Shown here one piece after another: positions 8,161 to 16,249 of a stretch of DNA of 64,000 bases (positions within the stretch are counted from its first letter, which is position 1; every line of letters begins with the position of its first letter). Made by a program: the position numbers and the translations under genes. The notes under the pieces were generated by a model. It worked only from the letters and a program-made list of their open reading frames with translations. It searched no databases and was not told the DNA's origin. Source of the DNA: Nonomuraea gerenzanensis (GTDB taxonomy: Bacteria; Actinomycetota; Actinomycetes; Streptosporangiales; Streptosporangiaceae); NCBI RefSeq assembly GCF_020215645.1, contig NZ_CP084058.1, positions 3,534,001-3,598,000 of the forward strand, written 5' to 3'.

Positions 8161-8324
8161 GTCTGATGCGTCATACGAGTCTGGCGCAACGGTATCAACT
8201 GACGCGTGCACGCGTGCTATGTCATCGCAAAGATAGTGATTACAGAGCGTGACATAGACGAGGTAGCTGCGATGACGCATGAGACGCGTCAGACGTTGCA
8301 CGATGCGTCAGGACGCGATAGTGT
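8161..8324. promoter_or_regulatory. Divergent switch promoters with TGACGC/GCGTCA operators
   Basis: Rightward promoter: TTGCAC at 8296-8301, 17 bp, TAGTGT at 8319-8324, with GATGCGTCAGGACGCG filling the spacer. Leftward promoter: TTGATA (complement of 8193-8198), 17 bp, TATGAC (complement of 8170-8175), overlapped by TGATGCGTCAT at 8164-8174. More copies are at 8271-8290 (GATGACGCAT, GACGCGTC). A palindrome ACGCGTGCACGCGT covers 8202-8215, and CTATGTCA/TGACATAG form a dyad at 8217-8257. It looks like a lambda-type operator region between the XRE-like repressor and the early operon. Confidence 0.72.
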
Positions 8325-8418
8325 CGGTTATGTCGGTGTGATCGTGTGCGACCGAAACGGAACGCGCAGATGAACGCCCGGCGACCCAAACCCCCAAGCC
8401 ACGGAGCGTCATATCGCC

Positions 8419-8718
8419 ATGCCCATCGGCATCCTTCGCTGGGAAGACCCGGCGCCCGTCAAAACCCACATCAACAAGGAGTACGAGCCGATCGCCGCCG
8501 AACTGCAGAAGAACCCCAACCGATGGGCTGTCGTCGCAGAAACTCCCGACACCCCTGAGGGCAGGCGTGACGCCAACCGCCTGTACAACGCCGTCAAGAA
8601 TGGCTACCGCGGCTTCCGCAACGACGACTGCGGAACATTCCAGGCGCGCACTCGCACCATCACCAAGGACGACGGCGGCAAGGCCGTCCTCGTCCACGTC
8701 CAGTACGTCCCCCGCTAA
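8419..8718 (+). CDS. Hypothetical early protein
   Basis: A 99-aa protein, the first gene of the rightward early operon behind the switch promoter. It is basic and soluble, with no domain recognised. Its TAA stop lies in a copy of the dispersed 24-bp repeat. By position it could be a Cro-like or other immediate-early protein, but no HTH is visible. Confidence 0.7.
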   Translation: MPIGILRWEDPAPVKTHINKEYEPIAAELQKNPNRWAVVAETPDTPEGRRDANRLYNAVKNGYRGFRNDDCGTFQARTRTITKDDGGKAVLVHVQYVPR

Positions 8719-8737
8719 CAGCGGTGCCGCAATCAGC
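8714..8737 (+). promoter_or_regulatory. Dispersed 24-bp inverted-repeat site, copy 3
   Basis: Left half GCTAACAGCGG, spacer TG, right half CCGCAATCAGC (a perfect consensus half-site). It covers the stop of the preceding gene and abuts the ATG of the next one at 8738. Confidence 0.75.
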
Positions 8738-9103
8738 ATGACCAACATCACGCAAGCGCCGCATCCCGACGACCTGGTGCAGCTCATCGCCACAAGAGCT
8801 GCCGAGCACTGGAACTACCACGCCAAGTCCGCGCTCACTCATCTGCTCGCCGACGTCCTCGGCGACTACGACGCCGCCTACCAGCTCGTCGAGGAGACCG
8901 GCCGAAAACTTCTGGCCGCCGAATACGAAGAGGACCTCCCAGTGACCCCACCGAGCACTGCGCTCCCGAGCGGAGCGGAGCCGCTGCATCACCAACCCAG
9001 CTACCGCGGCGGGCCCGCGCTCGACTCGATGACCGAGGACGAGTACCGGTTCGGCTGGTTCGGCCAGGCCGACTATGACGGGCACCTCGGCGGTGGCGCG
9101 TGA
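8738..9103 (+). CDS. Hypothetical early protein
   Basis: A 121-aa acidic protein, immediately after a copy of the 24-bp repeat and overlapping the nuclease gene by 4 bp (GTGA). The N-terminal half is helical and the C-terminus is Gly- and Tyr-rich. Family not recognised; by context part of the recombination module. Confidence 0.7.
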   Translation: MTNITQAPHPDDLVQLIATRAAEHWNYHAKSALTHLLADVLGDYDAAYQLVEETGRKLLAAEYEEDLPVTPPSTALPSGAEPLHHQPSYRGGPALDSMTEDEYRFGWFGQADYDGHLGGGA

Positions 9104-10077
9104 GCGTCCAGATCCGCGAGGACGAGCGCGACGAGCACGACCCGAGCCACGCCGTACCGACCAGCGCGGGCCGCTACTACTGCGACCCCATGCTGGGCCC
9201 GGACGACCCGCACCGGATGAAGATCTCCGTCACCAACGCCATCGACCAGCACATGATCGAGGCGCTGGCCCCGGCCGCCGCGCGGGACACCGCGATCTGG
9301 CTGATGGACAACCTCCCCAACGCGATCCGCGCGGCCGGTGACCCCGACGACATGGAAGCGTTCATCAAGCTGGCCAAGGCGCAGTACCGAGTCCAGTGGG
9401 ACAAGAAGGCCGACCTCGGGAGCCGGGTCCACAACATCGCGGAGGCGATCAACCTCGGCGCCCCGTACATCCCGGACGAGGAGGCCGCCCCGTTCGTGGA
9501 CTCCTACCTGGAATTCCTGCGTGACTTCGGGGTGGACATCCGCCGCGACATCAAGGCGGCCGAGTGCACGGTCATCAACCGCACCATCCCGTACGCCGGT
9601 ACGAGCGACATCTGGGCCGACCTGCGGTTCCCCGGCCCGACGTCGCCCATCATCCCGAAGTTCAAACCTCGCGCGGTCCCGGCCGACCCGCTCCCCACGC
9701 CGTCCGGGCTGTGGCTCGTGGACATCAAGACGAGCCTCACCAAGCCGGCCAGCGCCGTCTACGAGGACCACGTGATGCAGCTCGCCGCGCTGCGGCACGC
9801 AGAAGTCGCGCTCATCTGCCCGCCAGAGTGCAGGTACGGCGAGAGCGACAACCACGACGCCAGCCACGAGTTCGCCGTCCCGCCGTTCGTGGGGGCAGCG
9901 ATTCTCAACCTCCGGGAGACGGGCTACGGCTTCGTGCCGCTCCCGGCCGACCAGGACGCGTTCTCCGCGTTCTGCGGGCTGCTTCCGCTCGCGCGCTACG
10001 TCCACGGGCTCGAAATGCGCGGCTTCAAGCCGATTCAGCCCCCGAGCAAGACCACCACCAGGAAGGACGCCGCCTGA
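9100..10077 (+). CDS. PD-(D/E)XK-superfamily nuclease (Cas4/RecB-like phage exonuclease)
   Basis: A 325-aa predicted metal-dependent exonuclease. Visible RecB-type nuclease motifs are HNIAE (H111, E115), GTSDIWADL (D170), VDIKTS (D208, K210) and HVMQLAA (Q227), in the order and spacing of the PD-(D/E)XK fold of phage exonucleases. It has a GTG start and is directly followed by the gp3-like gene. In actinophages this pair sits at the head of the recombination/replication module. It probably resects double-strand ends. No iron-sulfur cysteine cluster of the Cas4 type is seen. Confidence 0.85.
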   Translation: MSVQIREDERDEHDPSHAVPTSAGRYYCDPMLGPDDPHRMKISVTNAIDQHMIEALAPAAARDTAIWLMDNLPNAIRAAGDPDDMEAFIKLAKAQYRVQWDKKADLGSRVHNIAEAINLGAPYIPDEEAAPFVDSYLEFLRDFGVDIRRDIKAAECTVINRTIPYAGTSDIWADLRFPGPTSPIIPKFKPRAVPADPLPTPSGLWLVDIKTSLTKPASAVYEDHVMQLAALRHAEVALICPPECRYGESDNHDASHEFAVPPFVGAAILNLRETGYGFVPLPADQDAFSAFCGLLPLARYVHGLEMRGFKPIQPPSKTTTRKDAA

Positions 10078-11783
10078 TGCCCATCGACCCCTCCGTACTG
10101 CAGCGCCGCCACTGGCAGGACGGCCGGATCCGTCTTGGCATCAAGAAGATGAGCCGGAACGGCAAGGAGTACCCCAGCAAGATTGACACGTTCCGGTTCA
10201 CGTCGCCGTCCGAGGACATGATCCGGGGCGTCGCCGAGAAGTACGGCGGCGAGGTCAAGCCGTGGAAGTCGCCGCAGGGCCCGCAGTTCGAGGTCATCAC
10301 CAACGCGCAGCGCATCCCCGTCATCGTCCCGCCCAACGGCCTGAGCCAGAACATGGAGCTCTGGGACGGCAAGCTGTGCATCCGTCGCTGCACCGGCGTC
10401 GCGATGCAGGCCCCGTTCGTCGGCCCGTGCCTGTGCGGGGCAGACGTCGAACTCAAGAGACGGCCGTGCAAGCCGCACACCCGGCTCGGTGTCTTCCTCA
10501 AGGAAGTGCCCAGCCTGGGCCTGTGGCGGCTGGACAGCAAGGGCGGCAACGCTGCGGCAGAGCTGCCGAATGCCGCCGAGTTCCTAGCCCACGCGGGAAC
10601 GTACGTGGACGCCTGGCTGTACGTGGCCGAGCGCACCGGCTCGTTCCTCGACCCGAAGGACAACGTGGTCAAGGCCACGACGTACATGGTGCCCGGCCTG
10701 ACGATCGAGGGCATCGGCTTTGACGAACTGATGTCGGGCGAGGTCGCACGCCGCGCCGAACTGGGCCGCGGTGGCGGTGGTCAGCGGGCGATCGAGGCCG
10801 CGCCCGCGACCGACTACCTCAAGATGATCGAGGCGGCCGCAGACCGAGACGCCGTCGAGGCGATCTGGAGGACGTCCAAGCTCGACCCCGCCTGGCAAGG
10901 TCGGGAGCAGGAAGTGGTGGCCGCTGCCAAGGCGCGCGTCGCCGCCTTCCCCCCGCAGCCGGAGAAGAACGCGCCGCAGGGGCAGCCCGCCCCCGCAGCC
11001 CCGCAGCCGGGCGAGGCCCCGCGCCGAGAGGAGCCTCCGCACAGTCCGCCGCAGGGGCCGGACGCGCCGCCGGCGGCGAGCGACCCCGAAGCCGACCGCA
11101 TCCGCCAGCACATCATGACCGCCTGGTCCGGCACGACGAGCCAGCTCCACACCGTATTCCGCGACCGCACCGGCACCACCATGAAGGCCGCCACCGTCCA
11201 GCAACTCCAGGAGTTCGCCGACAACCTCGGCCAGCCCGCTGCTGGTCCGATCGCGGACGAGCCCCGCAAGGCGTCTGAGCGAGCCGAAGCGCTCCTCGAG
11301 GCCGCCCGCGCGCAGAACACCGCGGCGGCCGACGACGGCGACGACATCGTAGACGCGGTGGTCGTCGAGGACGAGGAGCAGCCGAAGCCCACCGCCAAGG
11401 CGCTGCGCGACCTCGGGGTGTGGTTCGGCGAGGCCGGCGTCACCATCCACACCGGCAAGGGTTCGGCCGCGAAGAACGACGAGGCGCGGTTCGCCTGGAT
11501 CGTCGAGCACCTGGGCGTCGAGGTGACCTCGACGAAGGAGCTCAGCGCCGAGCGGGTGGACACCGGTGTCAAGCTGCTCATGCAGCAGGCCGCCGCCCGC
11601 CGGAAGGACCTGCAGCAGCGCATCGTCAACGTCTGGTCCGACCTGGACGGCAACAACCAGCAGCTTTCGGCCGCGTTCGAGCAGCACATGGAGAAGCCGG
11701 TCGGCGAGGCCACCAACGCCGACCTCGCCGCATTCCTGCAGAAGCTCAGCAACAGCGAAGTCACCCCCGGCGGCGGCCAGTGA
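10077..11783 (+). CDS. phiC31 gp3-like protein (recombination directionality factor family) with long C-terminal extension
   Basis: A 568-aa protein. The N-terminal 230 residues match the pattern of the gp3-like actinophage family: RIRLGIKKMSRNG, SKIDTFRFTSPS, YGGEVKPW, IPVIVPP, SQNMELWDG, a cysteine set (RRCTG, GPCLCGADVELKRRPC) likely to bind zinc, and TRLGVFLKEVP, LGLWRL. In phiC31, gp3 reverses the direction of the serine integrase. The rest (about 240-568) is Ala/Pro-rich linker plus two related helical segments around residues 345-385 and 520-565 (IMTAWSGTTSQLHTVF and IVNVWSDLDGNNQQLSAAF). This window has a tyrosine, not a serine, integrase, so the family's main role here may be recombination or replication. 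Confidence 0.8.
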   Translation: MPIDPSVLQRRHWQDGRIRLGIKKMSRNGKEYPSKIDTFRFTSPSEDMIRGVAEKYGGEVKPWKSPQGPQFEVITNAQRIPVIVPPNGLSQNMELWDGKLCIRRCTGVAMQAPFVGPCLCGADVELKRRPCKPHTRLGVFLKEVPSLGLWRLDSKGGNAAAELPNAAEFLAHAGTYVDAWLYVAERTGSFLDPKDNVVKATTYMVPGLTIEGIGFDELMSGEVARRAELGRGGGGQRAIEAAPATDYLKMIEAAADRDAVEAIWRTSKLDPAWQGREQEVVAAAKARVAAFPPQPEKNAPQGQPAPAAPQPGEAPRREEPPHSPPQGPDAPPAASDPEADRIRQHIMTAWSGTTSQLHTVFRDRTGTTMKAATVQQLQEFADNLGQPAAGPIADEPRKASERAEALLEAARAQNTAAADDGDDIVDAVVVEDEEQPKPTAKALRDLGVWFGEAGVTIHTGKGSAAKNDEARFAWIVEHLGVEVTSTKELSAERVDTGVKLLMQQAAARRKDLQQRIVNVWSDLDGNNQQLSAAFEQHMEKPVGEATNADLAAFLQKLSNSEVTPGGGQ

Positions 11784-12199
11784 TGGCCCTGACCAACGAC
11801 CAGCGAGCGGCGCTTCGCGCTGACCGACTGGCCCGAGACAAGCGCGAGCGTGAGCAGCGCGCCACCACCTTCGCCGAGGTCGCACGCCACGCGGGAACGT
11901 GCCCGGACCGCCGCCACTGTCTGCTCTGCAGGGCGTTCCGGCTGCTCGTCGAGTACATGCCCGAACCCACCGTCCGCGAGGACTACGCCAACGTCCGCTA
12001 CCAACTCGACGAGCTCCGGGAGCGCCTGGAGCGGATCCGGGACGTGCACAAGACCGTCGCCGACGCGGCCCGCATCGGCACACCGCTGGCCCGCACCCCC
12101 AGCGACGCCGCATGGGTCTTCGCGGTCCGTCTCGCCAACGCCTGGCACGGCGACGAGGTCGAAGACCCCTACGCCCCGCTTCCCCCCGACTACCTCTAA
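11783..12199 (+). CDS. Hypothetical Cys-containing early protein
   Basis: A 138-aa protein coupled to the gp3-like gene (TGATG). The N-terminus is a highly charged helix, and CPDRRHCLLC at about residues 40-49 is a possible zinc knuckle. A second charged helix follows (YQLDELRERLERIRDVHKTV). Typical of small zinc-binding proteins in actinophage early operons; function unknown. Confidence 0.7.
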   Translation: MALTNDQRAALRADRLARDKREREQRATTFAEVARHAGTCPDRRHCLLCRAFRLLVEYMPEPTVREDYANVRYQLDELRERLERIRDVHKTVADAARIGTPLARTPSDAAWVFAVRLANAWHGDEVEDPYAPLPPDYL

Positions 12200-12210
12200 C
12201 CGCCCGGTGC

Positions 12211-12235
12211 AGTGCCCGCGCAGCCCGCGGGCACT
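12211..12235 (+). other. GC-rich intercistronic hairpin
   Basis: A 10-bp perfect stem (AGTGCCCGCG with its complement) around a CAGCC loop, in the short gap between two early genes. There is no T-tract, so it is more likely an attenuator, mRNA-stability or processing element than a terminator. Similar hairpins occur at 22172 and 22868. Confidence 0.6.
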
Positions 12236-12259
12236 GGCCGCCCCCTCAAGGAGTGCCTC

Positions 12260-12514
12260 ATGAAGTCCATCACCGTCGAGTACGACGATGTCACCCCCGC
12301 CACGATTGAGCACCGGCTGGCCGCCGAGGAGACCGTCCTCGCGATGGGAAACCGCCGCTACCCCGCCGCCCTGAACGACCGGGCCGCCCTGCTGGAGGCC
12401 CTCCAGATCGCCGACCGGCTGTCCTCCGCAGTCGTCGGCTGGCGCGGAGACATCGTGGCCGCGCTGCAGAAGCTCGACAACGACCAGTACGCCCGCGAGA
12501 ACGCCACCACCTGA
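12260..12514 (+). CDS. Small hypothetical early protein
   Basis: An 84-aa acidic protein, mostly helical (LAAEETVLAMGNRRYPAALN, RAALLEALQIADRLSSAV). Start chosen at the ATG behind AAGGAG. No family recognised. Confidence 0.65.
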   Translation: MKSITVEYDDVTPATIEHRLAAEETVLAMGNRRYPAALNDRAALLEALQIADRLSSAVVGWRGDIVAALQKLDNDQYARENATT

Positions 12515-12557
12515 CTCCTCGCACCCCATGACCGGCACCACCGCCCCGGGAGTTCGC

Positions 12558-12800
12558 ATGCACAGCGACCCGCACATCACCCCGACGATCGCCGCTCACG
12601 TCCTGTTCCACCTCGGCCGGGGCGGCTGGCCCGGCTCCACGTTCGTGCAGAAGCTCCTCGCCGCGTTCGACGCCGCCGACGCACCCAACCGTCTCCAGCT
12701 CGCCGCGGGGTTCCCCGGCTACGCCGCCGCGTTCGAGCTTGCCAAGTCCACCGCTGACGGCGTCGGGTTCCTCCAGGCCCGCGTCGACGCCGACCACTAA
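12558..12800 (+). CDS. Small conserved-looking actinophage protein
   Basis: An 80-aa protein; the ATG at 12558 has GGGAG five bases upstream, whereas an in-frame ATG at 12528 has none. The composition and the HTHs-free compact helical pattern are typical of small early genes shared among actinophages. Function unknown. Confidence 0.65.
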   Translation: MHSDPHITPTIAAHVLFHLGRGGWPGSTFVQKLLAAFDAADAPNRLQLAAGFPGYAAAFELAKSTADGVGFLQARVDADH

Positions 12801-12807
12801 GGAAGTC

Positions 12808-13191
12808 ATGAGCCGCTACACCATCCCCAACGCCCCCGGCTCACCCGACACGCGGGTGACCACGGTCGGCTGGGACGCCCCCCTCAACACCTACTGGGCC
12901 ACAGCGTTCGACCCTCCCACCTCCATCGACGGGGAGGACGCCGAGGTCTTCTGGATCGGATACACCCCATGTGCGCTGCCCGACGTCGCATCCCTCGTCA
13001 CCGCGCTCCACGAGTACGGCGTCAAAATCCCGCCCTTCACCCTGGACGCCCTCGGCAGGGACAAGCCGACCGAGGGCGAGCAGTTCGCTGGCCGGCCAGC
13101 GACCAAGCTCATCGCCGAGATGACCCGGCCGCACGTCCCCGCCGACCAGCAGGCGCGCATCGACGCCGCGCTCCAGGACGGTGGCCGATGA
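12808..13191 (+). CDS. Hypothetical early protein
   Basis: A 127-aa soluble protein with AAGGAAG before the ATG. It begins with a beta-rich segment (TRVTTVGWDAPLNTYWATAF) and ends in helices. Overlaps the next gene by 4 bp. Family not recognised. Confidence 0.7.
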   Translation: MSRYTIPNAPGSPDTRVTTVGWDAPLNTYWATAFDPPTSIDGEDAEVFWIGYTPCALPDVASLVTALHEYGVKIPPFTLDALGRDKPTEGEQFAGRPATKLIAEMTRPHVPADQQARIDAALQDGGR

Positions 13192-13547
13192 ACCGCTACA
13201 ACGACAACACCGGACTGTGGGGCTGCGGCATCCTCGTCCTCGGCGCGCTCATCTTTCTCGCAGTCAGCCTGTTCAAGCTGTCCACCGCTCGCGTCGAGAC
13301 GATCACCGTCGAGGACAAGGAGCGGGTCTGCGACAGCTCCAAGTCGTGCCGCTACCTCATCTGGGACCGCAACGGTGACGTGTACGAGAACACCGACGCC
13401 TGGCTGTCGCTCAAGTTCGACAGCTCCACCCTGTACGGCGAGCTGAAGGAAGGCCGCACCTACCGCGTCAAGGTCAACGGCTGGCGCGTCCCCGCCACCT
13501 CGTCCTACCCCAACATCCTCAGCGTCGAAGGCGAGGTCACGAAGTGA
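13188..13547 (+). CDS. Membrane-anchored protein, DUF1523-like
   Basis: A 119-aa protein with one N-terminal membrane helix (CGILVLGALIFLAVSLF) and an extracytoplasmic beta-rich domain. The segment CDSSKSCRYLIWDRNGDVYE followed by NTDAW and LKFDSSTLYGEL is similar to the pattern of DUF1523-type small envelope proteins. Tentative. The two cysteines could form a disulfide outside the cell. Confidence 0.6.
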   Translation: MNRYNDNTGLWGCGILVLGALIFLAVSLFKLSTARVETITVEDKERVCDSSKSCRYLIWDRNGDVYENTDAWLSLKFDSSTLYGELKEGRTYRVKVNGWRVPATSSYPNILSVEGEVTK

Positions 13548-13912
13548 CAGTCGAGATCAAGGTCCAGCCGTACCAGAAGTACCTCATGCTCGGCGTGGCC
13601 ATCGCATTCTCCGGCGGCCTGATCGTCTTCGGCGGCGTGCTGGCGCTCATCCTCGTGCCCGCCGGTCTGCTCGCCGCGATCATGTTCGGCCTGATCGTCG
13701 GAGCCGAAGTGATGCGGCAGGACATCGAAGCCGAGATGAGCGCACTGCGCACCCAGTACGAGGCCGTGTCCGAGCTGGCGTACAAGCTGAACCTGGAGCT
13801 GAACGCTGCGGCGCAGCGCGCCGAGTCGGCCGAGCGCGACCTGCTCGCCACCGCCGCCGAGAAGACCTCGCTGCGCGCCCAGCTCGACGCCCGCCTGGAC
13901 GGCACCGCGTGA
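13544..13912 (+). CDS. Membrane protein with coiled coil
   Basis: A 122-aa protein with two hydrophobic helices at residues about 15-55 (YLMLGVAIAFSGGLIVFGGV, LALILVPAGLLAAIMFGLIV) and a C-terminal coiled coil (ALRTQYEAVSELAYKLNLEL and on). GTG start overlaps the previous stop. It forms a membrane-protein trio with its neighbours. Function unknown. Confidence 0.65.
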   Translation: MTVEIKVQPYQKYLMLGVAIAFSGGLIVFGGVLALILVPAGLLAAIMFGLIVGAEVMRQDIEAEMSALRTQYEAVSELAYKLNLELNAAAQRAESAERDLLATAAEKTSLRAQLDARLDGTA

Positions 13913-14142
13913 AAGACGTCCTGGCGGCGATCGGCGCACTCACAGTGCTGGCCGCCGCCGGGGTCGTCGCCCTCTCACTGCTCGCGCACCGCGCTGAGCA
14001 GCGACGCCTCCGAGGCAACCGCGACCAGCGAGCCGCCCGGCCGGCAGAGCAAGTCGCCGCCAATCCGGCCTTGTGGTCCGACTTCTTCGTTGACCACGAC
14101 CTGCACAAGGTCCTCAAGACCCCGAAGGAATGGAAACCGTGA
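13909..14142 (+). CDS. Small membrane-anchored protein
   Basis: A 77-aa protein: N-terminal hydrophobic helix (AIGALTVLAAAGVVALSLLA) and a basic cytoplasmic part. GTG start overlapping the previous stop. Third of three adjacent small membrane proteins (13188-14142); no family recognised. Confidence 0.6.
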   Translation: MKDVLAAIGALTVLAAAGVVALSLLAHRAEQRRLRGNRDQRAARPAEQVAANPALWSDFFVDHDLHKVLKTPKEWKP

Positions 14143-14690
14143 TCCCCTTCCACATCGTCGGCCTCGACATCTCCCTCACCAGCACCGGCATGGCGACCGG
14201 TCTCGGCTGGTGCGAGAAGACCGGACGCGACGGCATCACCAAGCTGCCCCTGCAGAGCAAGTACCGCGCGCTCAACCGGCTGGCCAGCGACATCATCGTG
14301 CTCACCAACGCTGAGAAGGCTCACCTCGTCCTGGTGGAGAAGCTGGTGTTCAACCGGCAGGACGGCGGCCGCGGCGGCGCCGGGGAACGCTCGTACCTCT
14401 ACTACCGGACGATGGGCATCATCGCGGACGCCGGGGTTCCCGTCGTCGAGGTGCCTCAGGCGACGTTGAAGACGTACGCGCTCGGCAAGGGCAGCGGTGA
14501 GAAGAACGAGATCGTCGATTCGGTCGCCCGCCGGCTCCCGATGTTCCACACCGGCGGCAAGCACGACATGGCGGACGCCGCAGTGCTCGCCGCGCTAGGA
14601 GCCGACTACCTCGGGCACCCGCTCGCGGACATGCCGAAGGCGCACCGCGCCGCGATCGACAAGCTGACATGGCCGGAGGTGGCCAGGTGA
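14139..14690 (+). CDS. RuvC-like Holliday-junction resolvase
   Basis: A 183-aa predicted junction endonuclease of the RNase H fold. Acidic residues fit RuvC: VGLDISLTSTG (D10), LVLVEKL (E67) and HDMADAAVLA (D143, D146), with the PQATLKTYALGKGSGEKNEI segment before the last motif. GTG chosen because it overlaps the previous stop and has GAAGGA nine bases upstream; an ATG nine bases earlier is possible. It would resolve recombination intermediates and branched DNA before packaging. Confidence 0.85.
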   Translation: MIPFHIVGLDISLTSTGMATGLGWCEKTGRDGITKLPLQSKYRALNRLASDIIVLTNAEKAHLVLVEKLVFNRQDGGRGGAGERSYLYYRTMGIIADAGVPVVEVPQATLKTYALGKGSGEKNEIVDSVARRLPMFHTGGKHDMADAAVLAALGADYLGHPLADMPKAHRAAIDKLTWPEVAR

Positions 14691-15613
14691 CGCGCGACCC
14701 CTACGCCGAAGCACGACGCCGCTACTGGCAGAAACGCGACAAGGAAAGAAGATCGGGCACCTGGCAGGGCCTCGTCGATGCCGAAGAAGCGCGCCAACAC
14801 GTGCGGGAGTTGCATCGAATCTGGCTGGTCAGCTACGAGGCAATCGCCGAACTCGCAGGAATCTCGCACACGACAGTCAGGCACCTCGCTGTAGGAAGTG
14901 CGACTCGGCAGCTACCGCCACCGGCTCGGATCGGGGCATACACAGCCGAAGCGCTTCTCACCGTCACCGTGGACGACCTGCCGAACAACTACCTGGTCAA
15001 CGCGACCGGGTCAATGCGGCGGATGCGCGCGCTATCGGTCGAGGGGTGGCCCGTGCGGTACATCGCCAACCAGATGGACGCCGCCTGGGACGGTCTCAAG
15101 CAGCTGCGGCGCGGCGAGAGAACCACGGTCGTCCTACGAACTGCCCGCCTGCTCCGGCGGACGTACGACGAACTGATCCTCCTCGACCCGTACGCGCACT
15201 GCCGCAAGACCGTCGTGACGACCCTGCGCAAGCAGGCCGCCGCCAGCGGCTGGTATCCAGCGGCAGCATGGGCCGACGCCATCGACGACCCCGCCGCCAA
15301 ACCATGGCAGGTCGTCCGCTGCTCCTACCAGACCTGCATCAACGGGTCCAAGGACGAGCGCCTGCTGTGCGACACCCACCTGAAGCTGCTCAAGAAGCGG
15401 GGCACCCTCGAAGGGGCCCGCCTGATGCGGAACACCCAGGCCCTGCTCGAAGACGCCCGGTTCATCCTCGCGACGGACCCGCCGATCAACCGGCGCACGC
15501 TGGAGATCGACAAGGAGCGGCTCGCCGAACGGCTCGGCACCACCTGGGAAGCGCTGGAGCGTGTCCTGCTCCGAGCGAACATCAACCTCGGCGAGCTACG
15601 CGAATCCGCATGA
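14687..15613 (+). CDS. Helix-turn-helix protein of the early operon
   Basis: A 308-aa protein starting at a GTG with GGAGG seven bases upstream. An HTH is visible at about residues 45-70 (SYEAIAELAGISHTTVRHLA), and a second HTH-like segment follows around 125 (PVRYIANQMDAAWDGLKQLR). A CSYQTC...C set lies in the C-terminal half. Such long two-HTH proteins between resolvase and WhiB genes are familiar from actinophages, role unknown; possibly a late-gene regulator. Confidence 0.7.
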   Translation: MTRDPYAEARRRYWQKRDKERRSGTWQGLVDAEEARQHVRELHRIWLVSYEAIAELAGISHTTVRHLAVGSATRQLPPPARIGAYTAEALLTVTVDDLPNNYLVNATGSMRRMRALSVEGWPVRYIANQMDAAWDGLKQLRRGERTTVVLRTARLLRRTYDELILLDPYAHCRKTVVTTLRKQAAASGWYPAAAWADAIDDPAAKPWQVVRCSYQTCINGSKDERLLCDTHLKLLKKRGTLEGARLMRNTQALLEDARFILATDPPINRRTLEIDKERLAERLGTTWEALERVLLRANINLGELRESA

Positions 15614-15637
15614 ACCAGAAGCGGAACCGCAATCAGG
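15614..15637 (+). promoter_or_regulatory. Dispersed 24-bp inverted-repeat site, copy 4
   Basis: Right half CCGCAATCAGG nearly perfect, core GCGGAACCGC intact, left arm degenerate. It lies in the 46-bp gap between two HTH genes. Confidence 0.55.
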
Positions 15638-15659
15638 CAGTCGAGCAGGAGCGACACCC

Positions 15660-15956
15660 ATGAGCAACACGGCGACCGAGGTCATCTCCGACGCCCTCAC
15701 GTCCACCTCACCCAGCGCCGACGACATCCTCGACGCCCTCGGCAACGCGGGCTACCACGTCATCCGACCCGAGGACGGACCGGCCTGGATCCCCGTCACG
15801 CCGAGAAGCCTCGCCAAGGCGCAACGCATCGCAGCGCTGATCAACGACGGCAAGACGCTGCAGCAGATCGCCGCTGAGACGCGGATGTCGCTGCGCCAAG
15901 TCGAACGGTACAGCGCCGCCGCCCGCGAAATGGAACTCATCGAGCGGAGGCGCTGA
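15660..15956 (+). CDS. Small helix-turn-helix protein
   Basis: A 98-aa protein starting at an ATG behind AGGAG. The C-terminal half is a clear HTH (AALINDGKTLQQIAAETRMS then LRQVERYSAAAREM). It immediately precedes and overlaps whiB, so the two regulators are co-expressed. Confidence 0.75.
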   Translation: MSNTATEVISDALTSTSPSADDILDALGNAGYHVIRPEDGPAWIPVTPRSLAKAQRIAALINDGKTLQQIAAETRMSLRQVERYSAAAREMELIERRR

Positions 15957-16249
15957 TGCCCGGCCGCAAGGGGTGGCGGAACCGTGCCGCCTGCCGAGGA
16001 CAGGACCTGGTCCTGTTCTTCGGCCCCGGTGAGGGCGAGCCCCGCGAGAGCCCCAAGCAGAAGGAGAACCGCATCGAGCGGGCCAAGCACTTCTGCCGCA
16101 CCTGCCCCGCCCAGGCCGACTGCCTGGACTTCCATCTGCAGGTCAGTGCGGCGCAGTACGGCGTCGCCGGAGGCCTCGACGAGGACGAGCGCACGGCCTA
16201 CCGGCGGCGCCTGCAACGCAAAGCAGCACGAGAAAGGAGAGCACCGTGA
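15956..16249 (+). CDS. whiB: WhiB-family iron-sulfur transcription factor
   Basis: A 97-aa WhiB-like protein. The four [4Fe-4S] cysteines are C13, C47, C50 and C56 (CRTCPAQADC), followed by the signature turn GVAGGLDEDER at 69-79 and a basic C-terminal tail. WhiB proteins bind sigma-A region 4 and are restricted to actinobacteria and their phages, which fixes the host phylum. Phage copies such as that of mycobacteriophage TM4 interfere with host WhiB2 and block septation and superinfection; that role here is inference. Confidence 0.93.
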   Translation: MPGRKGWRNRAACRGQDLVLFFGPGEGEPRESPKQKENRIERAKHFCRTCPAQADCLDFHLQVSAAQYGVAGGLDEDERTAYRRRLQRKAARERRAP

